Of a stretch of DNA of 64,000 bases, positions 1 through 11,560 are shown in pieces. The translations under genes were made by a program, and so were the position numbers. Origin of the DNA: Apodemus sylvaticus (Eukaryota > Chordata > Mammalia > Rodentia > Muridae); contig NC_067483.1 in NCBI RefSeq assembly GCF_947179515.1, forward strand, positions 87,955,835 through 88,019,834, in the 5' to 3' direction. Within the stretch, counting starts at the first letter, position 1. Each line of letters starts with the position of its first letter. The notes below the pieces were generated by a model. That model was not told where the DNA came from. It ran no database searches and saw nothing but the letters and a program-made list of their open reading frames with translations.

Positions 1-673
1 AACACAGGTAGAAGGAGACTCAGGACCTAGCACACCCCAGAAGTAAAGTAACTGTGACTAAAGGAGACAAGCCCCTGCTACCAAGGCCAGCATAGGTCTC
101 TCCTCCTGTTTCGCAAAGACCCTGGCATATGCTAGGTGCGTCTCCCAGCCTGAGTCAGCCAAGCTCACATAGAAGCACAGCCATTGGCTTGGCAGCCACA
201 TATTGCATTCCTGAGCAGCTCAATGGAATTTTTTTTATTACAGTTAGAATTAAATAACTGAAGATGGATCCAGTGGGCTGAGGGAAAACAGAACCTTAAT
301 CAAAGGAAATAACAGAGAAGGTCTGGTTATAGAGAAGCAGGATGTACTGAACCACCCAGCAAGCCCAGTGACGGCATCCCTTTCTGATTTCTCTTCCTAC
401 TTTCTCTCCCACCAGGTGACCTCCAGGGTGTTCTGGTGAGATCTAGTTCCAGGCCATCAGCCCAAGGGAAAGTAAGTGGGAATGGGCTGGGTCAGGGCCA
501 GGGTCTAGAAGGATCACCCTTGAGGGCAGGGGAAGTAGGCCAGAATTCCATCCCCCTACAAAAAGCTAAAGGGGTTTCCAACTCCCCTTCTCTACCTTGA
601 GATTTTAAGGGCTACTTACCCTGCCGAAAGGGCTTGAGTCCTAAAGTCTTATGGCCAAAACTTCTGTGACATC
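1..673. other. Unassigned flanking DNA
   Basis: No gene, RNA or repeat family recognised. Confidence 0.5.
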
Positions 674-681
674 AGGGTAGG

Positions 682-866
682 GTTTTTTTGTTTGTTTGTT
701 TGTTTTTTGTTTGTTTGTTTGTTTGTTTTGGTTTCTCTGTGTAGCCCTAGGTGTCCTGGAACTCACTCTGTAGACCAGGCTGGCCTCGAACTCAGAAATC
801 CGCCTGCTTCTGCCTCCCAAGTGCTGGAATTAAAGGTGTAAAGGTGTGTGCCACCACTGCCCAGCT
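682..866 (-). mobile_element. B1 SINE with TTTG-expanded tail
   Basis: Reverse-complement B1 body at 730-866. The tail has become a TTTG array (about 683-730). AGGGTAGG repeats on both sides (674-681 and 867-874), a target-site duplication. Confidence 0.9.
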
Positions 867-1015
867 AGGGTAGGTTTTTGGTATGTTTTAGGGAGGTTAT
901 TTTCCTCCAGTGAAATGAGCCAATTCGAACCAGATTAAATACATAAAGGCAGATAAGAAACATGGCCAGGGAAGTCACTATGGGGAGGGAGACAGAGGGG
1001 AAGGGGAAGTGCTTG

Positions 1016-1020
<5 letters not shown>

Positions 1021-1064
<44 letters not shown>

Positions 1065-1148
1065 AGGAGGAGGAGGAAGAGGAGGAGAGAAGAGAAGAGA
1101 AGAGAAGAGAAGAGAAGAGAAGAGAAGAGAAGAGAAGAGAAGAGGGGA
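1021..1148 (+). repeat. Purine-rich compound microsatellite
   Basis: (AG)n at 1021-1060, then AGG/GGA units, then GAAGA pentamers to 1145. All apparent ORFs across it are repeat artefacts. Confidence 0.95.
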
Positions 1149-3285
1149 GAGGGGGATGGGAGACCAAAATACCTGTATTATATAGGGAAGAGCTTCTTGA
1201 GGGAGGGGAAGCCCAGCTCCTCTGCTGAAAAACTCAGAGCAGAGAGCAGGGTATGCCCTGTCAGGTAAGGACTGAGGGATGCTGGGAGAACCTGGAGGCC
1301 AGGTCCACTTTGGTGAGTCAAATAAGCACCTCAGCTGTTTGTCCCAGGTCTGAATCCCAACAGTTATATGATGAAGGGAGGTGATGAATGTAATCCCGGG
1401 ACCCGTCACTGCTCCCAATCACTCAAGGGGGTATGGCCGTACCCCGGGAATATTGTACAGAGGAACAGGGCGCAGGTCTACATGCTCAGCGGGTAAGCTC
1501 AGCATGCTCAGATGTCCAGCAGACAGCAAGTGGCTGGGGAGACCCCTGGTCTCACTTCCAGCCTCCCTCTGTTCACTATTCAGCTCACGGCATTCCTGGC
1601 CACGGGTTCTCTGCCATCGCCCCTGCCTTCCCTGCTAAGAGCTCTGCCCTCCCTCTTCTGCTCTCCTTCAGCCTCAGCCTCAGCCTCAGCCTCAGCATCA
1701 CTTCCTCGGAGGACATCTTCCCGGTCCTCTCAGACCTTCTGGGGTTCTTCAACGAAACACGTGTGGCAAGAAGCATGTCCTGCCCGGTTGGGTACCACTT
1801 ACCCTATCAGCCAACTGCATCTTGAGCTGTTTTCTACCATCTGGGCAGGTCCCATGAGACAGACCACCGAGCACATTGAATCAAGTTGTTTTGCAACTCA
1901 CAGATGGGGAACAAAAGGTGGAGGAAACCTGGGGTGTATGGTGTCCCTGTGCCCTGTCCCTTGGGGGGGGTGGATGCCAGGGTGGGTAGTATCTTCTCTG
2001 CACATGCCACACTTGCATGGCTGCTGAAGGACCTGCAAAGTGGTCTGCTTGGGTGGCAGCTATTTTCAGGGTGACTTTGCCCACAGATACTCTGCTGCTA
2101 TCTAGATATCCGTGTCTGTCTATGTTCCTTCCCAGATCTGTCCTACAGGCATCCCCATATCTCCCTTTAGCCTGCTTTAACTGTGGCTATTTCTAGTTCT
2201 GCATTTACATTCTGACCTCTCTGTGTCTGTGGCTCCCCCACCCTCCGCCCTCTCTGAAGTTCTCTCAGAGCCTGAGCAGCAGCTTGAAGTAGATTTAGGC
2301 TTAGAACTTTGGATGCAAAAGAACAGAATGGTCTACAACAGCCCTCTCTGGGTGATGTGAGCTTTCCCTCTCAATCTGCAGATCCCCCCAACTCGGTTAA
2401 CTGGGCAGACTAATGAGGCTCAAGAAGGGATTGAAAGTGCAACCCTGTCCTGACTCCTCAGGCCTAGAACATCACAAGGCCTAAACAACTGACTCTAGCT
2501 GTTGCCATAGGTACAGACCCGGGGCACCATGTGCCACCGCTTGGGACCTCTGCCCCACCCACAGCTCTGTGTCTGAGGTTCACTTGTCTCCATTCTCCCA
2601 GCCACCACTGATACCTGCAGCCAGAATTCCTTCACCCAGGCCAGCTTCTGCTATCAGCTTCTCCAGGCCCTACCAAGTCCAAGCCAGGACATGACAGCAC
2701 CTAAAATAAATGACACCCAAGAAGCTGTCATCACAGGCAAAGGTTTCCAGTGTCACAGTGTCCCCAGGTGGAGCCAGAGGTGATCCACTAATTTCTTACT
2801 GGTTCTGACTTCCCAGCATGAGACTCCAAGGACCGGTCACTAGCAGACATGCTGGTAAGGTGTGTTACCAGTTCTCAGTCTCCGTTGAGAACATCAGGAG
2901 TAGGTCAGGAGCTGTCAGGAGAGATGCTGATTCCTACCAGACGCAGCTACCTATGTTTAGCCTTTCACCGAAAATCCCACTAACAGGAAAGCAGATGTAG
3001 TTTTTTTTTTTTTAAAACAATATAAACTCTAAAACTAGGAACTATAAAAGGAAATAATTATAGACAGGTTTCAACCAAGCCTGGGAGACAGCAAGCAGAT
3101 GGTGATGCAGGCTGAAGTGTTTGGAAAGAAGGCTCTACATGAGCAGAAAGCTGATCTGCCCCACAGAAAGCCCGAGGCACCAGAATCTGGAGGCAGCAGG
3201 GAAAGTCAAGATCAAGTATAAGACTGAGAAGAGGGTTTGCATAGAAGCCAAACACAGTCCTGCTGTGCCCAGTCCAGGCAGCTGC
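1149..3285. other. Unassigned flanking DNA
   Basis: No family recognised. Holds a short CAGCCT hexamer array at 1669-1696 and a poly-T run at 3001-3014. Small ORFs lack any family resemblance. Confidence 0.5.
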
Positions 3286-3792
3286 TATTGCTTGGATATG
3301 GAATGTTCCCCAAAGGTCCTTGTATTGAATGCTCAGTCATGGAGCTATAGGAGAGAGAGGTATGGAACCATCATGGACGTGGGGCCTGTTACACGTACAT
3401 CTTTGGGCTATGCCCTTGAGGGGGACTGTGAAGCCCTGAAGTGAATGGTCTTCTCCCCTGTACCCATCATGAGGTACTGCCTCACCACAGGCCAGAGCAA
3501 CATGGTCATAGACGAAAGCCTCTGAAACCATTCGCTAAAAGAAACCTCTTCTCCAGCCGGGCAGTGGTGGCACATGCCTGTAATCCCAGCACTCTGGGAG
3601 GCAGAGGCAGGTGGATTTCTGAGTTTGAGGCCAGCCTGGTCTACAGAGTGAGCTCCAGGACAGCAGGGCTATACAGAGAAACCCTGTCTGGGGGGAAAAA
3701 AAACAAAAAACAAAAAACAAAAAACAAACAAAAAAACTCTTCTCTTTATAAGTTGCTTGTGTCTGGCATTTTGTAGCAGTGACAGGAAGCTG
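3286..3792 (+). mobile_element. MaLR-like ancient repeat, split by a B1
   Basis: Begins with a GGATATGGAATGTTCCCCAAAGG-like head and ends in a TTATAAGTTG...TTTTGTAGCAGTGACAGGAAGCTG tail, the layout of MaLR-type LTRs. It is interrupted by the B1 at 3556-3736. Related copies are near 18.7 kb (+) and 26.1, 34.3 and 52.5 kb (-). I am not sure of the formal family name. Confidence 0.5.
3556..3736 (+). mobile_element. B1 SINE
   Basis: Full-length B1 with A-rich tail; CTCTTCTC on both sides (3546-3553 and 3737-3744) is the target-site duplication. It sits within the older MaLR-like repeat. Confidence 0.92.
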
Positions 3793-4435
3793 CCCTGGGG
3801 ATTGTTTCCAGGGTCTTAAAGAGAAAAAATCCTAACACCTTATATAAACTGCCACAGAATCTGGATAATCTACCCATATCCTTTTGTAGACTTGGGTCTT
3901 CTGTAATTACTTTTAATATATGATATGATGAGAATGCTGTGTAAATAATCGCTAGGCTCTATCATTCAAGGAATAATAATAAAGAGAAAGTTGGTGTCTG
4001 TTCAAGAGATACAGCATTTTTCAGATGCACAGAAATGTCCAGCAAGATGTTCTTCAATATGCATTGTCCTAAGAAGAGCTGGGTACCTGTGTCGGGTAAG
4101 GAATATAGTCAGCGGTGCACAACCTGTGGTACCAGACAGTCTGGAGCATCGGGGAGAGGGACAAGGATAAATGGAACATACGTCAGCTAGCACTGTCAAG
4201 AAAGAAAACCACCAGGCATTTGCCAGAGCTGCAAGAACAACTGGAGAATAAGCCAGGCAAGGTTCACAGAATGCTAAGCAAATGTTTAAAGGAGGCCATT
4301 GCTAGCTCCAGGATAAACAAAGGAAGCGGGGAGACAGAACCAATGTGCAGGACTTACTCTGTCATAAACAATACATGTTCAAAATACAGTCACCCACAGC
4401 GTGAGGACGATTCCATCAAGGGCAGACAGCGTGTT
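3793..4435. other. Unassigned flanking DNA
   Basis: AT-rich stretch with no recognised gene or repeat family. Confidence 0.45.
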
Positions 4436-4562
4436 TGCCTCTGCCTCCCAAGTGCTTAGATTAAATAAACACCACCAAGCCGGGTTGACCTCGGACTCTC
4501 CATCTTCCTGTCTCAGCCTTCTGAGTACCTGGATTACAGGCACAGCCTGTCACACCTGACTA
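4436..4562 (-). mobile_element. B1/B4-type SINE fragments
   Basis: Reverse-complement B1 start (CTCTGCCTCCCAAGTGCTTAG) followed by a second B1-like piece ending GGATTACAGGCACAGCC. Both are old and truncated. Confidence 0.6.
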
Positions 4563-4599
4563 AGAGTTTTAGTTTTACATGAAGAAACTCTGGAAAGGT

Positions 4600-4785
4600 T
4601 GGGGCTGTGCCTCAGTTAGCAGCAGACCCTGGGTGCCCTGGATTCATCCCTGGGACTGCGTGAACTGGACATGGAGGCAATCAGAGACAGAGGCAGGAGA
4701 ATTAGAAGTTCAAGGTCATCTTTGACTAGGTTGGGGGGGGGGGGGTTTCCAGGCCAGCCTGGGATATCTCAAAGTGGGGAGGGGG
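4600..4785 (+). mobile_element. B4-type composite SINE
   Basis: tRNA-like head (GGTTGGGGCTGTGCCTCAG) followed by a B1-like second half (GGCAGGAGAATTAGAAGTTC...GGCCAGCCTGGG). A G14 run interrupts it at about 4733-4746. Confidence 0.6.
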
Positions 4786-6430
4786 TTATGGGGAAGGAGA
4801 GCTATGGAGGTGGGTGGTGTCTATGGCTTCACAGCAATGGAATACAGCCAGTGCTGCTGACCTGTAGGCTTAGAAGTGATTGAAGCGGTGAGTTTCATGT
4901 CACATGCATGTTCCACAGAAAACACTCACAGTGCAAACAGGACAGTGGCCACGCTGATGAGGACACAAAGCACAGAGCTGAAAGGAGATGCATGAGGGGT
5001 CTACTGGGGCTGCTCAAGGACTGGTTGTCCTTGTCACTCTCTTCCCCCTGAGAGAGGCCACCACCCAAGTGACTTTGTCCTCTGACCAATGAGAAGCATG
5101 AATTTGTTGGCTCCTCAGCAAAACAAACACAGCAGCCTGCTCTGCAGCACATGGCCATTTCTCTGGTATGAACACTCCTACCAAAAGAGAGTTCAAAGGA
5201 CCAACTTACCACTGGAAAAAGAGCAGGAAAGAGCAGCTCTTCGAGAACTGGTTCCAACCACCCTTGGCAAGAAGAGAAAGAAATCTGGGAATCCCCCTTC
5301 TCACCCGCCCTCCCTCCCACCCCTTGTCTGCTTCCTCTCATCCTCTGCCCTGGAGAGTCAAATCTTTCTGAGACTGTGGCCCAACCTGGACATTCCTCCT
5401 TTACCTACCTCCGACCTCAAGCTTAAAGGATGCCTTCCCCTCCACCCTCAGTCACAACTGTCCATCCAGAGTGTCTCAAGAACACCTCTGCCTGGTTGAC
5501 CAGACAGTCCTAGTTAGTGACATTCCCTGCTCCCACCTTTCAGTAATGCTCGCCCAAGATTCCTATGAACTACACACTGTTTCTCCATAGGGCGAACATA
5601 GAGGAGGGTCGGTCGGGGTTATTTCCACAAGATGCACAGCAGGAAGACCTTCCTGATACCGCAGCACCGAATGGGGAGTCAAGGGCGTGAGAGGTGTGCC
5701 CTGCTCTGGCCTGGCATCCTCAGCCCTGCGCCCCCCTTCCATGTTCTGTGATGCCCTTTCTGGGGCAGCATGGCTCCCTGAATGTTGAAGGTATCCCCAA
5801 GCATTTACCTAACTGTGTGGGATAGAGCTCATCAGCTGCTTTTCTTCGACTTGCTAAAGAACGTTGGCCATTCCTTGGAGTTAGCTAATGTTCTTTCATG
5901 CCTCATTTGAATCTTCAGTTGGGCCCCAGCCCAGAGAGTTACTGCCCGTAGGAGGTGGCACAGAGCCCTACCACAAAAATTACAGTCCTCTTAAGAAAAA
6001 AAAAATCACAGTCCTTACCCAAACTGCTGGATTCAGGGCTGGCATGGATAATTTACATATATTTAGGGGATGAATTCAAGAACTGCTAAATCCAAGCCAG
6101 AGAAAATGAAATAAGCACAATTTGCTACAATTGTGTTTCAACTCAGCGTGAAGGCCAATCGGTGAAGTGGCATTCTTCCGCTTACCATACAGTTCTACAG
6201 TTTTCTCATAGGCCCGTGGGCTCGGGTCTGGGAATGATATTCCTCCCAGCTGCCCCCACCTACATACCGTTAACCCAGCCTGCGTAGGCAGAGGTGTGGA
6301 CAGCTCCCACCCAGCCCTGGTAGACCAGCACTCCCAGCAGGGTGGACGGCTTAGCAGAGAGGGTAAAATAAGAAGAGTAAGTTGACATCAGGATCTGAAT
6401 TGACACTGACGTTGTCACAGAACTGCGATT
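4786..6430. other. Unassigned flanking DNA
   Basis: No family recognised. ORFs of up to 148 codons on both strands show no known domain and no splice or codon support. Confidence 0.5.
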
Positions 6431-6433
6431 ACG

Positions 6434-6716
6434 GTCTAAAAGCCTGGTGTAGAAGCTTACATCTGTAAACCCAACCCTCAGAAGTCTTGTACAGGCAGAT
6501 TCCAGTGAGTCTGAGGCCAGACTGTGCTACAGAGTGAAACACTGTCTCAAAAAAACAAAACAACAGACAGTGGTGGTGCACACCTTTAAACCCAGCACTC
6601 AGAAGGCAAAGGCTGTCGGATCTCTGAGCTTGAGGCTCTGCAGGGGAATTGTAGACTCAGCCAGGACAGCCAGGACCACACAGAAAAACCCTGTCTTGAA
6701 AAACAAACAAGCAAAA
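6434..6716 (+). mobile_element. Two adjacent old B1-type SINEs
   Basis: A diverged B1-like unit (about 6434-6553, ending in A-rich sequence) is followed directly by a second B1 (about 6558-6716) with a rearranged middle. Divergence indicates age. Confidence 0.65.
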
Positions 6717-7915
6717 ATGTTAAAAGAAAAGAAAAAGAAAATCAAGTTGGCGTTAGTGTCAGGGATATGGTTACAGTTAGGGTTGGAATTATAGTGAGGT
6801 TGTAGAAGTTCTTGAAAACAAAATAGTGTCATTCTTTTTAGGTTTTCCTTTGTCCCTTTTGGTCCCTGCCCAACACTAAACTCAACACAGGAGGCATAAA
6901 CAAGCTAAACACCTTAGGTGTTCCTACAGAGCCCTCTTCTGCAATCTCCCTGGGACCTGAAGCTGTTAGCCATGCTCCCGACCTCAGTGAAGAGCCTGCA
7001 GCTGATGTGAAGAGCTAGGCTGTCTGCACTGAAGTGCAGGGACATGGAAAGACAGACGAACAGGCCCTAGAGCCAGGACAGATGGTCAGGGAGAGTTAAG
7101 GCAGGCTCTAAAAGGAAAATGGACAGCACCCACTGCTTCTCATGGGGCCAGCTTGTCTGTGGGTACGTGTGCACACACACCTAGGACATACTGACACTCT
7201 TCCCAGCAGCCGCAGCAGCCATGTTTAATGGCTCCAGGGAGAAGTGACAGCCCCAGCGTATGAGAAAATCGGGCTTATGACAGCCCCCAGAGGACCGCAT
7301 CTTTACAGATCAGCAGAGGAGTAGCCGGGGTGGGGTTGGGGCCAACAGTGATGACTGTGGGAAGACTACACCTCTCATCCAACCCACTCCTGGGGTGCCA
7401 TGTTACTGGCCAGTCACCACAGGCTTGAAGGGAGAAGGGAGAGGGGGGGAAAGGAGAAACAGAACTCAGCAGAAGAAATTTTCACCTTCCACTAGGTTGG
7501 GTGGAAATCACCACAAAGTAACTAGGAACGTTAAAAAGGAAGAAGAAGAGGCTAGCCCACACAAGCTTGTCCTCTGTCAGGTCCAAAGGAAACTCCAATT
7601 TCCCAAATTCCAATTTCCCCTAGATCAAAAGTGAGCCCAAGCGGGACTGTAAGATTTCTGGCTGTTAGATAAAAGCCAGCATTCCTCAGGAATGTGGAAA
7701 ATTGGTTCACATTGGCCAAAAGGAGTCCTGTCCCTACTCTGGCAGAAGGGACACATGGCTACTTGTGGCACCTGTCAGTATAACAAAGCTCACCAGGCCC
7801 CCAGGCTCCCTCAGTATCTCATGTGCCTGTTACACATTTCAAAGCCCCCACACCAGTCTCCTGGGCCTACCCTCCTCCCAGATACATACCCTCTAACTGT
7901 GAATGCAGACCAGGG
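6717..7915. other. Unassigned flanking DNA
   Basis: No family recognised; no convincing gene. Confidence 0.45.
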
Positions 7916-7919
7916 TACT

Positions 7920-8070
7920 TACACACCAGGTTTAATTTTATTTATGTTTATTTTGGGGTGTGTATGTGTGTGTGTGTGTTGGGTGTGTGGATACATGTAT
8001 ACACACATATGTAGAGACCAGAGGTTGACTTTTGCGGTCTCTTTTGATTATTATTTACCCTTATTTGAGG
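7920..8070 (-). mobile_element. tRNA-derived SINE fragment (B3/B2-like)
   Basis: Starts with a T-rich tail (TTTATGTTTATTTTGGGGTGTG), has a TG-rich segment and then AGAGACCAGAGGTTGAC, as in the antisense 3' part of rodent tRNA-derived SINEs. The promoter end is missing. Confidence 0.45.
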
Positions 8071-8212
8071 CAGAGTACAGACTTAATCTGACTATGGTAC
8101 TCAGAAAAGAGGCCTTGGGAAGTGGTGGGATCAGATAAAGTTATGGGGTGGATCACCATGATTGATTGCACACCGATAGATTTATAAAAAGAAATCATAA
8201 TGTTTGCTTGTT

Positions 8213-8218
8213 CTCTCT

Positions 8219-8290
<72 letters not shown>

Positions 8291-8344
8291 TACACACATA
8301 CACACACACATTCATACACACACACACACACACACACACACGCA
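8213..8344 (+). repeat. (CT)n(AC)n compound microsatellite
   Basis: CT dinucleotides to 8252, then AC with ATAC interruptions to 8344. Several open frames through it are artefacts. Confidence 0.95.
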
Positions 8345-8689
8345 CGCACATACATGTGTGCTTGCTTGTGCACTACATGACACTCACAGTGGCTAGATGT
8401 GAAATGTCCCCGTTAGGCTCATGATGTCTTTGAAGACGTTGTCCTTGGCATCGAAGCATCTAAAAAGGTTGTAGAACCTTTTGGAGTTAGAGCCTTGCTA
8501 GAGAAAATGGATCACTAGAGTGTGGCCTTGAACGTCCATAGCCCACCCAGCCCTGTTCACGCTCTGCCTCCTGCCCACAGATGCAGTATAGCCAGCTGCC
8601 TCCAGCCCCTGCCACCATGCCTACCTCTGCTGGGGGGCTGGGGTGGGCTGGCGTACAGAATGGGAGCTAGGCAGCCTTCCCTTTTCTTT
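8345..8689. other. Unassigned flanking DNA
   Basis: No family recognised. Confidence 0.45.
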
Positions 8690-8839
8690 GTTTATAAGTC
8701 TTTATTTTGTTTTATATAATTTACTTATTTACATGTGCACATGTGGATGCATGCTGGGCACACATGAGGAGCCAGAGGATAGCTTGTGGTTGCGGGTTTT
8801 CTCAGTCCTCCATATGTGGGGTCTGAAATCAGTGACAGG
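8690..8839 (-). mobile_element. tRNA-derived SINE fragment
   Basis: Antisense 3' half of a B3-like SINE (tail-like T/A-rich start, then ACATGTGCACATGTGGATGC...GGAGCCAGAGGAT). The left flank of a B2 interrupts or follows it. Confidence 0.45.
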
Positions 8840-8849
8840 TACTATCATC

Positions 8850-9028
8850 TTTTTTTTTTTAATTTTATATATATGGGTACACTGTATATGTCTTCAGACA
8901 CACCAGAAGAGGGCATCAGATCCCATTACAGATGGCTGTGAGCCACCATGTGGTTGCTGGGAATTGAACTCAGGACCTCTGGAAGAACATTCAGTGCTCT
9001 TAACCACTGAGCCATCTCACCAGCCCTG
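8850..9028 (-). mobile_element. B2 SINE
   Basis: Reverse-complement full-length B2, ending ...GAGCCATCTCACCAGCCC. Flanking TACTATCATCTT (8840-8851) and TACTTTCATCTT (9029-9040) form a target-site duplication with one mismatch. Confidence 0.93.
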
Positions 9029-9065
9029 TACTTTCATCTTCTGAGACAACTAGCTTGCCTTAATA

Positions 9066-9072
9066 ATCCTCT

Positions 9073-9104
<32 letters not shown>

Positions 9105-9138
9105 TTCTTCTTCTTCTTCTTCTTCTTCTTCTTCTTCT

Positions 9139-9170
<32 letters not shown>

Positions 9171-9189
9171 CTCTTCTTCTTTTCCTTTC
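9066..9189 (+). repeat. (CTT)n trinucleotide tract
   Basis: About 120 bases of almost pure CTT (GAA on the other strand), ending at the left edge of an ORR1-type LTR. Confidence 0.95.
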
Positions 9190-9472
9190 TGTAGTGACTA
9201 TTCCTGGTTGTCAACTTGACTATACCTGGAATGAACTACAATCAGGAATTGGAAGGCTCACCTATGATCCTAATCTGGAGGCTCAAAGATACAAGTTTCT
9301 GGCCTGGACCTTGGCATGGAGATCTTGAAGCATAGTGGCTATGAATTCATCTACAGCTGCTGCTGACCATTGTTAGGGAGTTGGACTACAGACTGTAAGT
9401 CATCAACAAATTCCCTAACTATATAGAGACTGCTCATATGTTCTGTGACTCTAGAGAATCCTGACTAATACA
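9190..9472 (+). mobile_element. ORR1-type MaLR LTR (internally deleted)
   Basis: Begins TGTAGTGACTATTCCTGGTTG and ends CTGACTAATACA, the ends of ORR1-class MaLR LTRs. About 250 bases shorter than the copy at 38.4 kb, which still has the middle. It lies within a pyrimidine tract. Confidence 0.8.
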
Positions 9473-9530
9473 CCTTCCTTCCTTTCCTTCCTTCCTTTCC
9501 TCCCTCTCTTCCTTCTTCCTTCCTTTACTG
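9473..9530 (+). repeat. TTCC-rich pyrimidine tract
   Basis: CCTTCCTTCC-type repeats continuing on the right side of the LTR. Confidence 0.8.
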
Positions 9531-9676
9531 TTCTAATATAGCCTGTACTCACAGAGCGCTCCCAATCCCCCTTCCTTAGCTTCCTGTGTCCTGTGTCTAC
9601 AGGTGTGTGCTACCATGTCTAGTTGTGGAAGTACAAATATGTGAGTGTACTAAGTACCAATAAAATAAACCTTTGA

Positions 9677-9842
9677 AGCCAGGCAGTGGTGGTGCATGCC
9701 TTTAATCCCAGCACTTGGGAGGCAGAGGCAGAGGCAGGTGGATTTTTTAGTTCGAGGCCAGCCTGGTCTACAGAGTGAGTTCCAGGACAGCCAGAGCTAT
9801 ACAGAGAAACCCTGTCTCAAAAACAAAAACAAAAACAAAAAA
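9677..9842 (+). mobile_element. B1 SINE
   Basis: Near-consensus B1 with an extra GGCAGA unit and a CAAAAA-type tail. Confidence 0.92.
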
Positions 9843-10225
9843 ATGTACATTTCAAATGAGACAATTGTATGAATTGTATGGTGGGTGAGTGGTGTCCCAA
9901 TAAAGCTGTTGAAATAAAACTTTAAAGGATATGAAAGAACATATATGATAGCATTCCATTTCTGGAACAGCTTTAAACAGAGGCAAAACAGTGTGTTGCA
10001 TGAAGTGTATATTTAGTAACCAGTGGAGAAAACCAGGGGGATAAACAAAGTTCTCAGCAGAGCAGCTGCCTGCGGATCAGAAAAGACAAAAATATGCTCA
10101 CAAAGTTAAGACACACACACACACACACACACACACCTTGGGATTGCCCTGTTTCTCTTTAGGGCAAAATGTTTCACCACCACTGAGTATATGAGGGACA
10201 TATCTCTTGAGGGGACAGCTCTCTT
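9843..10225. other. Unassigned; contains (AC)n
   Basis: AC repeat at 10110-10136; otherwise nothing recognised. Confidence 0.5.
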
Positions 10226-10227
10226 AA

Positions 10228-10350
10228 GACAAGCCCTCAGCAAGTCTCTCAGGCTGACCTTGAACTCATCTTGTAGCCCAGGGAGGTCTTGAATTTGCTG
10301 TCTTCTGGAGTATCTGGGATTATAGACCTTTGTGAAGAAGCCCAGCTGGA
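10228..10350 (-). mobile_element. Old B1/B4-type SINE fragment
   Basis: Diverged reverse-complement B1-like text (CAGGCTGACCTTGAACTCATC...GGGATTATAGACC). Confidence 0.55.
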
Positions 10351-11002
10351 ATCCGCCTGTTCATTGACCCGGGTGGGGGATGGATGCTAACATCAAAATG
10401 GACTCAGGGGACTGGGGGCACGCCGCAAGGGAAGTGTGAGCCCCTGGGTTCATCACCAACATGTGAAACAAGCTCTTGGAACTGCTGTTGGCTGGGCAGC
10501 TGCTAGGATGCAGCTGGGTTTGCCGGCGAAACACCTGGAACACACTTTTCCACTCGCACCTTCCTGTGGGCATGTGTACAAGGGATACACACATAAATCT
10601 TCTGGTCAATCCAAGATTCTACATGTCAGGCGGAGAGGAGAGGAAATGGCTGGGCCCGCCGAGGGAGGCATTCTGTGGGAAGATAATGAAGGGAGCGTTC
10701 TGGAGAATGCTCACAGGATGAAATAATAAAGAACGCAGTGACTGGTAGCCCGGCGGGGATTATAAACCAGAGTCTCCAAAGGCCCCGCAAGAGGAAGGAA
10801 GACACTCTTGGTTTATTGAACCATTTCATCTGTCTTCCTCAGACACCCCAGGTTACAAGTGAGGTCAAGTGGCTTTTACCATTCATTTATACCTGTCTAT
10901 TGGCCAAGGAAGGAAAAACAGAAGGAAGGAAAAGGAGGGAAGAGGTGGGACAAAAACATTTCGTGGGTTCCGACTAGCACTTTCTTTGAAAACAAAAAAC
11001 AA
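10351..11002. other. Unassigned flanking DNA
   Basis: No family recognised; short ORFs only. Confidence 0.45.
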
Positions 11003-11357
11003 GGGGCTGGAGAGATGACTCAGTGCTTAAGAGCACTGACTGCTGCTCTTCCGAAGGTCCTGAGTTCAAATCCCAGCAACCACATGGTGGCTCACAACCA
11101 TCCACAATGAGATCTGACACACTCTTCTGGTGTGTCTAAAGACAGCTACAATGTACTTATTTATAATAATAAAGAAATCTTTGGGCCAGAGCGAGCAGGG
11201 ACTGAGCAAGCAAAGTTAACGGAGCGAGGGGGCCGACCAGAGCGAGCAGAGGTCCTAAATTCAAGTCCCAGCAACCACATGAAGTCCCACAACCATCTGG
11301 ACAGCTACAGTGTGTCTACGCATATACATTAAATAAATAAACAAATCTTTTTAAAAA
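11003..11357 (+). mobile_element. Dimeric B2 SINE with GC-rich junction
   Basis: A full B2 (11003-11183) with an AATAAA-rich 3' end is followed by a GC-rich bridge (about 11184-11250, GAGCGAGCAG motifs). A second B2 body starts at the GAGGTCCTAAATTCAAGTCC part and ends AAATAAATAAACAAATCTTT. The second unit lacks its own A-box region. Confidence 0.8.
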
Positions 11358-11377
11358 GCAAAAAACAAAACAAAAAC

Positions 11378-11560
11378 CTTGTTTTTATTAGTATGTTTAC
11401 GTGCACACACGTGTTTGCGTCATGGCACACACGTGGAGCTCAGAGGACAACTTTGTGGGGCCAGTTCTCCTTCCACCTATCACGGCTTCCAGGATTGGAC
11501 TCAGGACAACAGGCAAGGCGAGCACCTCTACTCACTGAGCCGCCCGGCCAGCCCCAACTC
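11378..11560 (-). mobile_element. tRNA-derived SINE (B2/B3 superfamily)
   Basis: Reverse-complement element ending CACTGAGCCGCCCGGCCAGCCCC, with the CAGTTCTCCTTCCACC segment seen also near 26.7, 40.6 and 49.4 kb. Family name not certain. Confidence 0.6.

Noticed and set aside
865..1418. Serine- and glutamate-rich frames
   Set aside because: Translations of the GA/GGA/GAAGA microsatellite on both strands.
4895..5499. Overlapping 136- and 148-codon frames
   Set aside because: No domain, no splice context and no repeat or family match; chance frames in GC-moderate DNA.
5985..6020. ACAGTCCT on both sides of an A-run as another tail-only insertion
   Set aside because: Only eight bases, with an unmatched CTTAAG before the A-run; chance is too likely.
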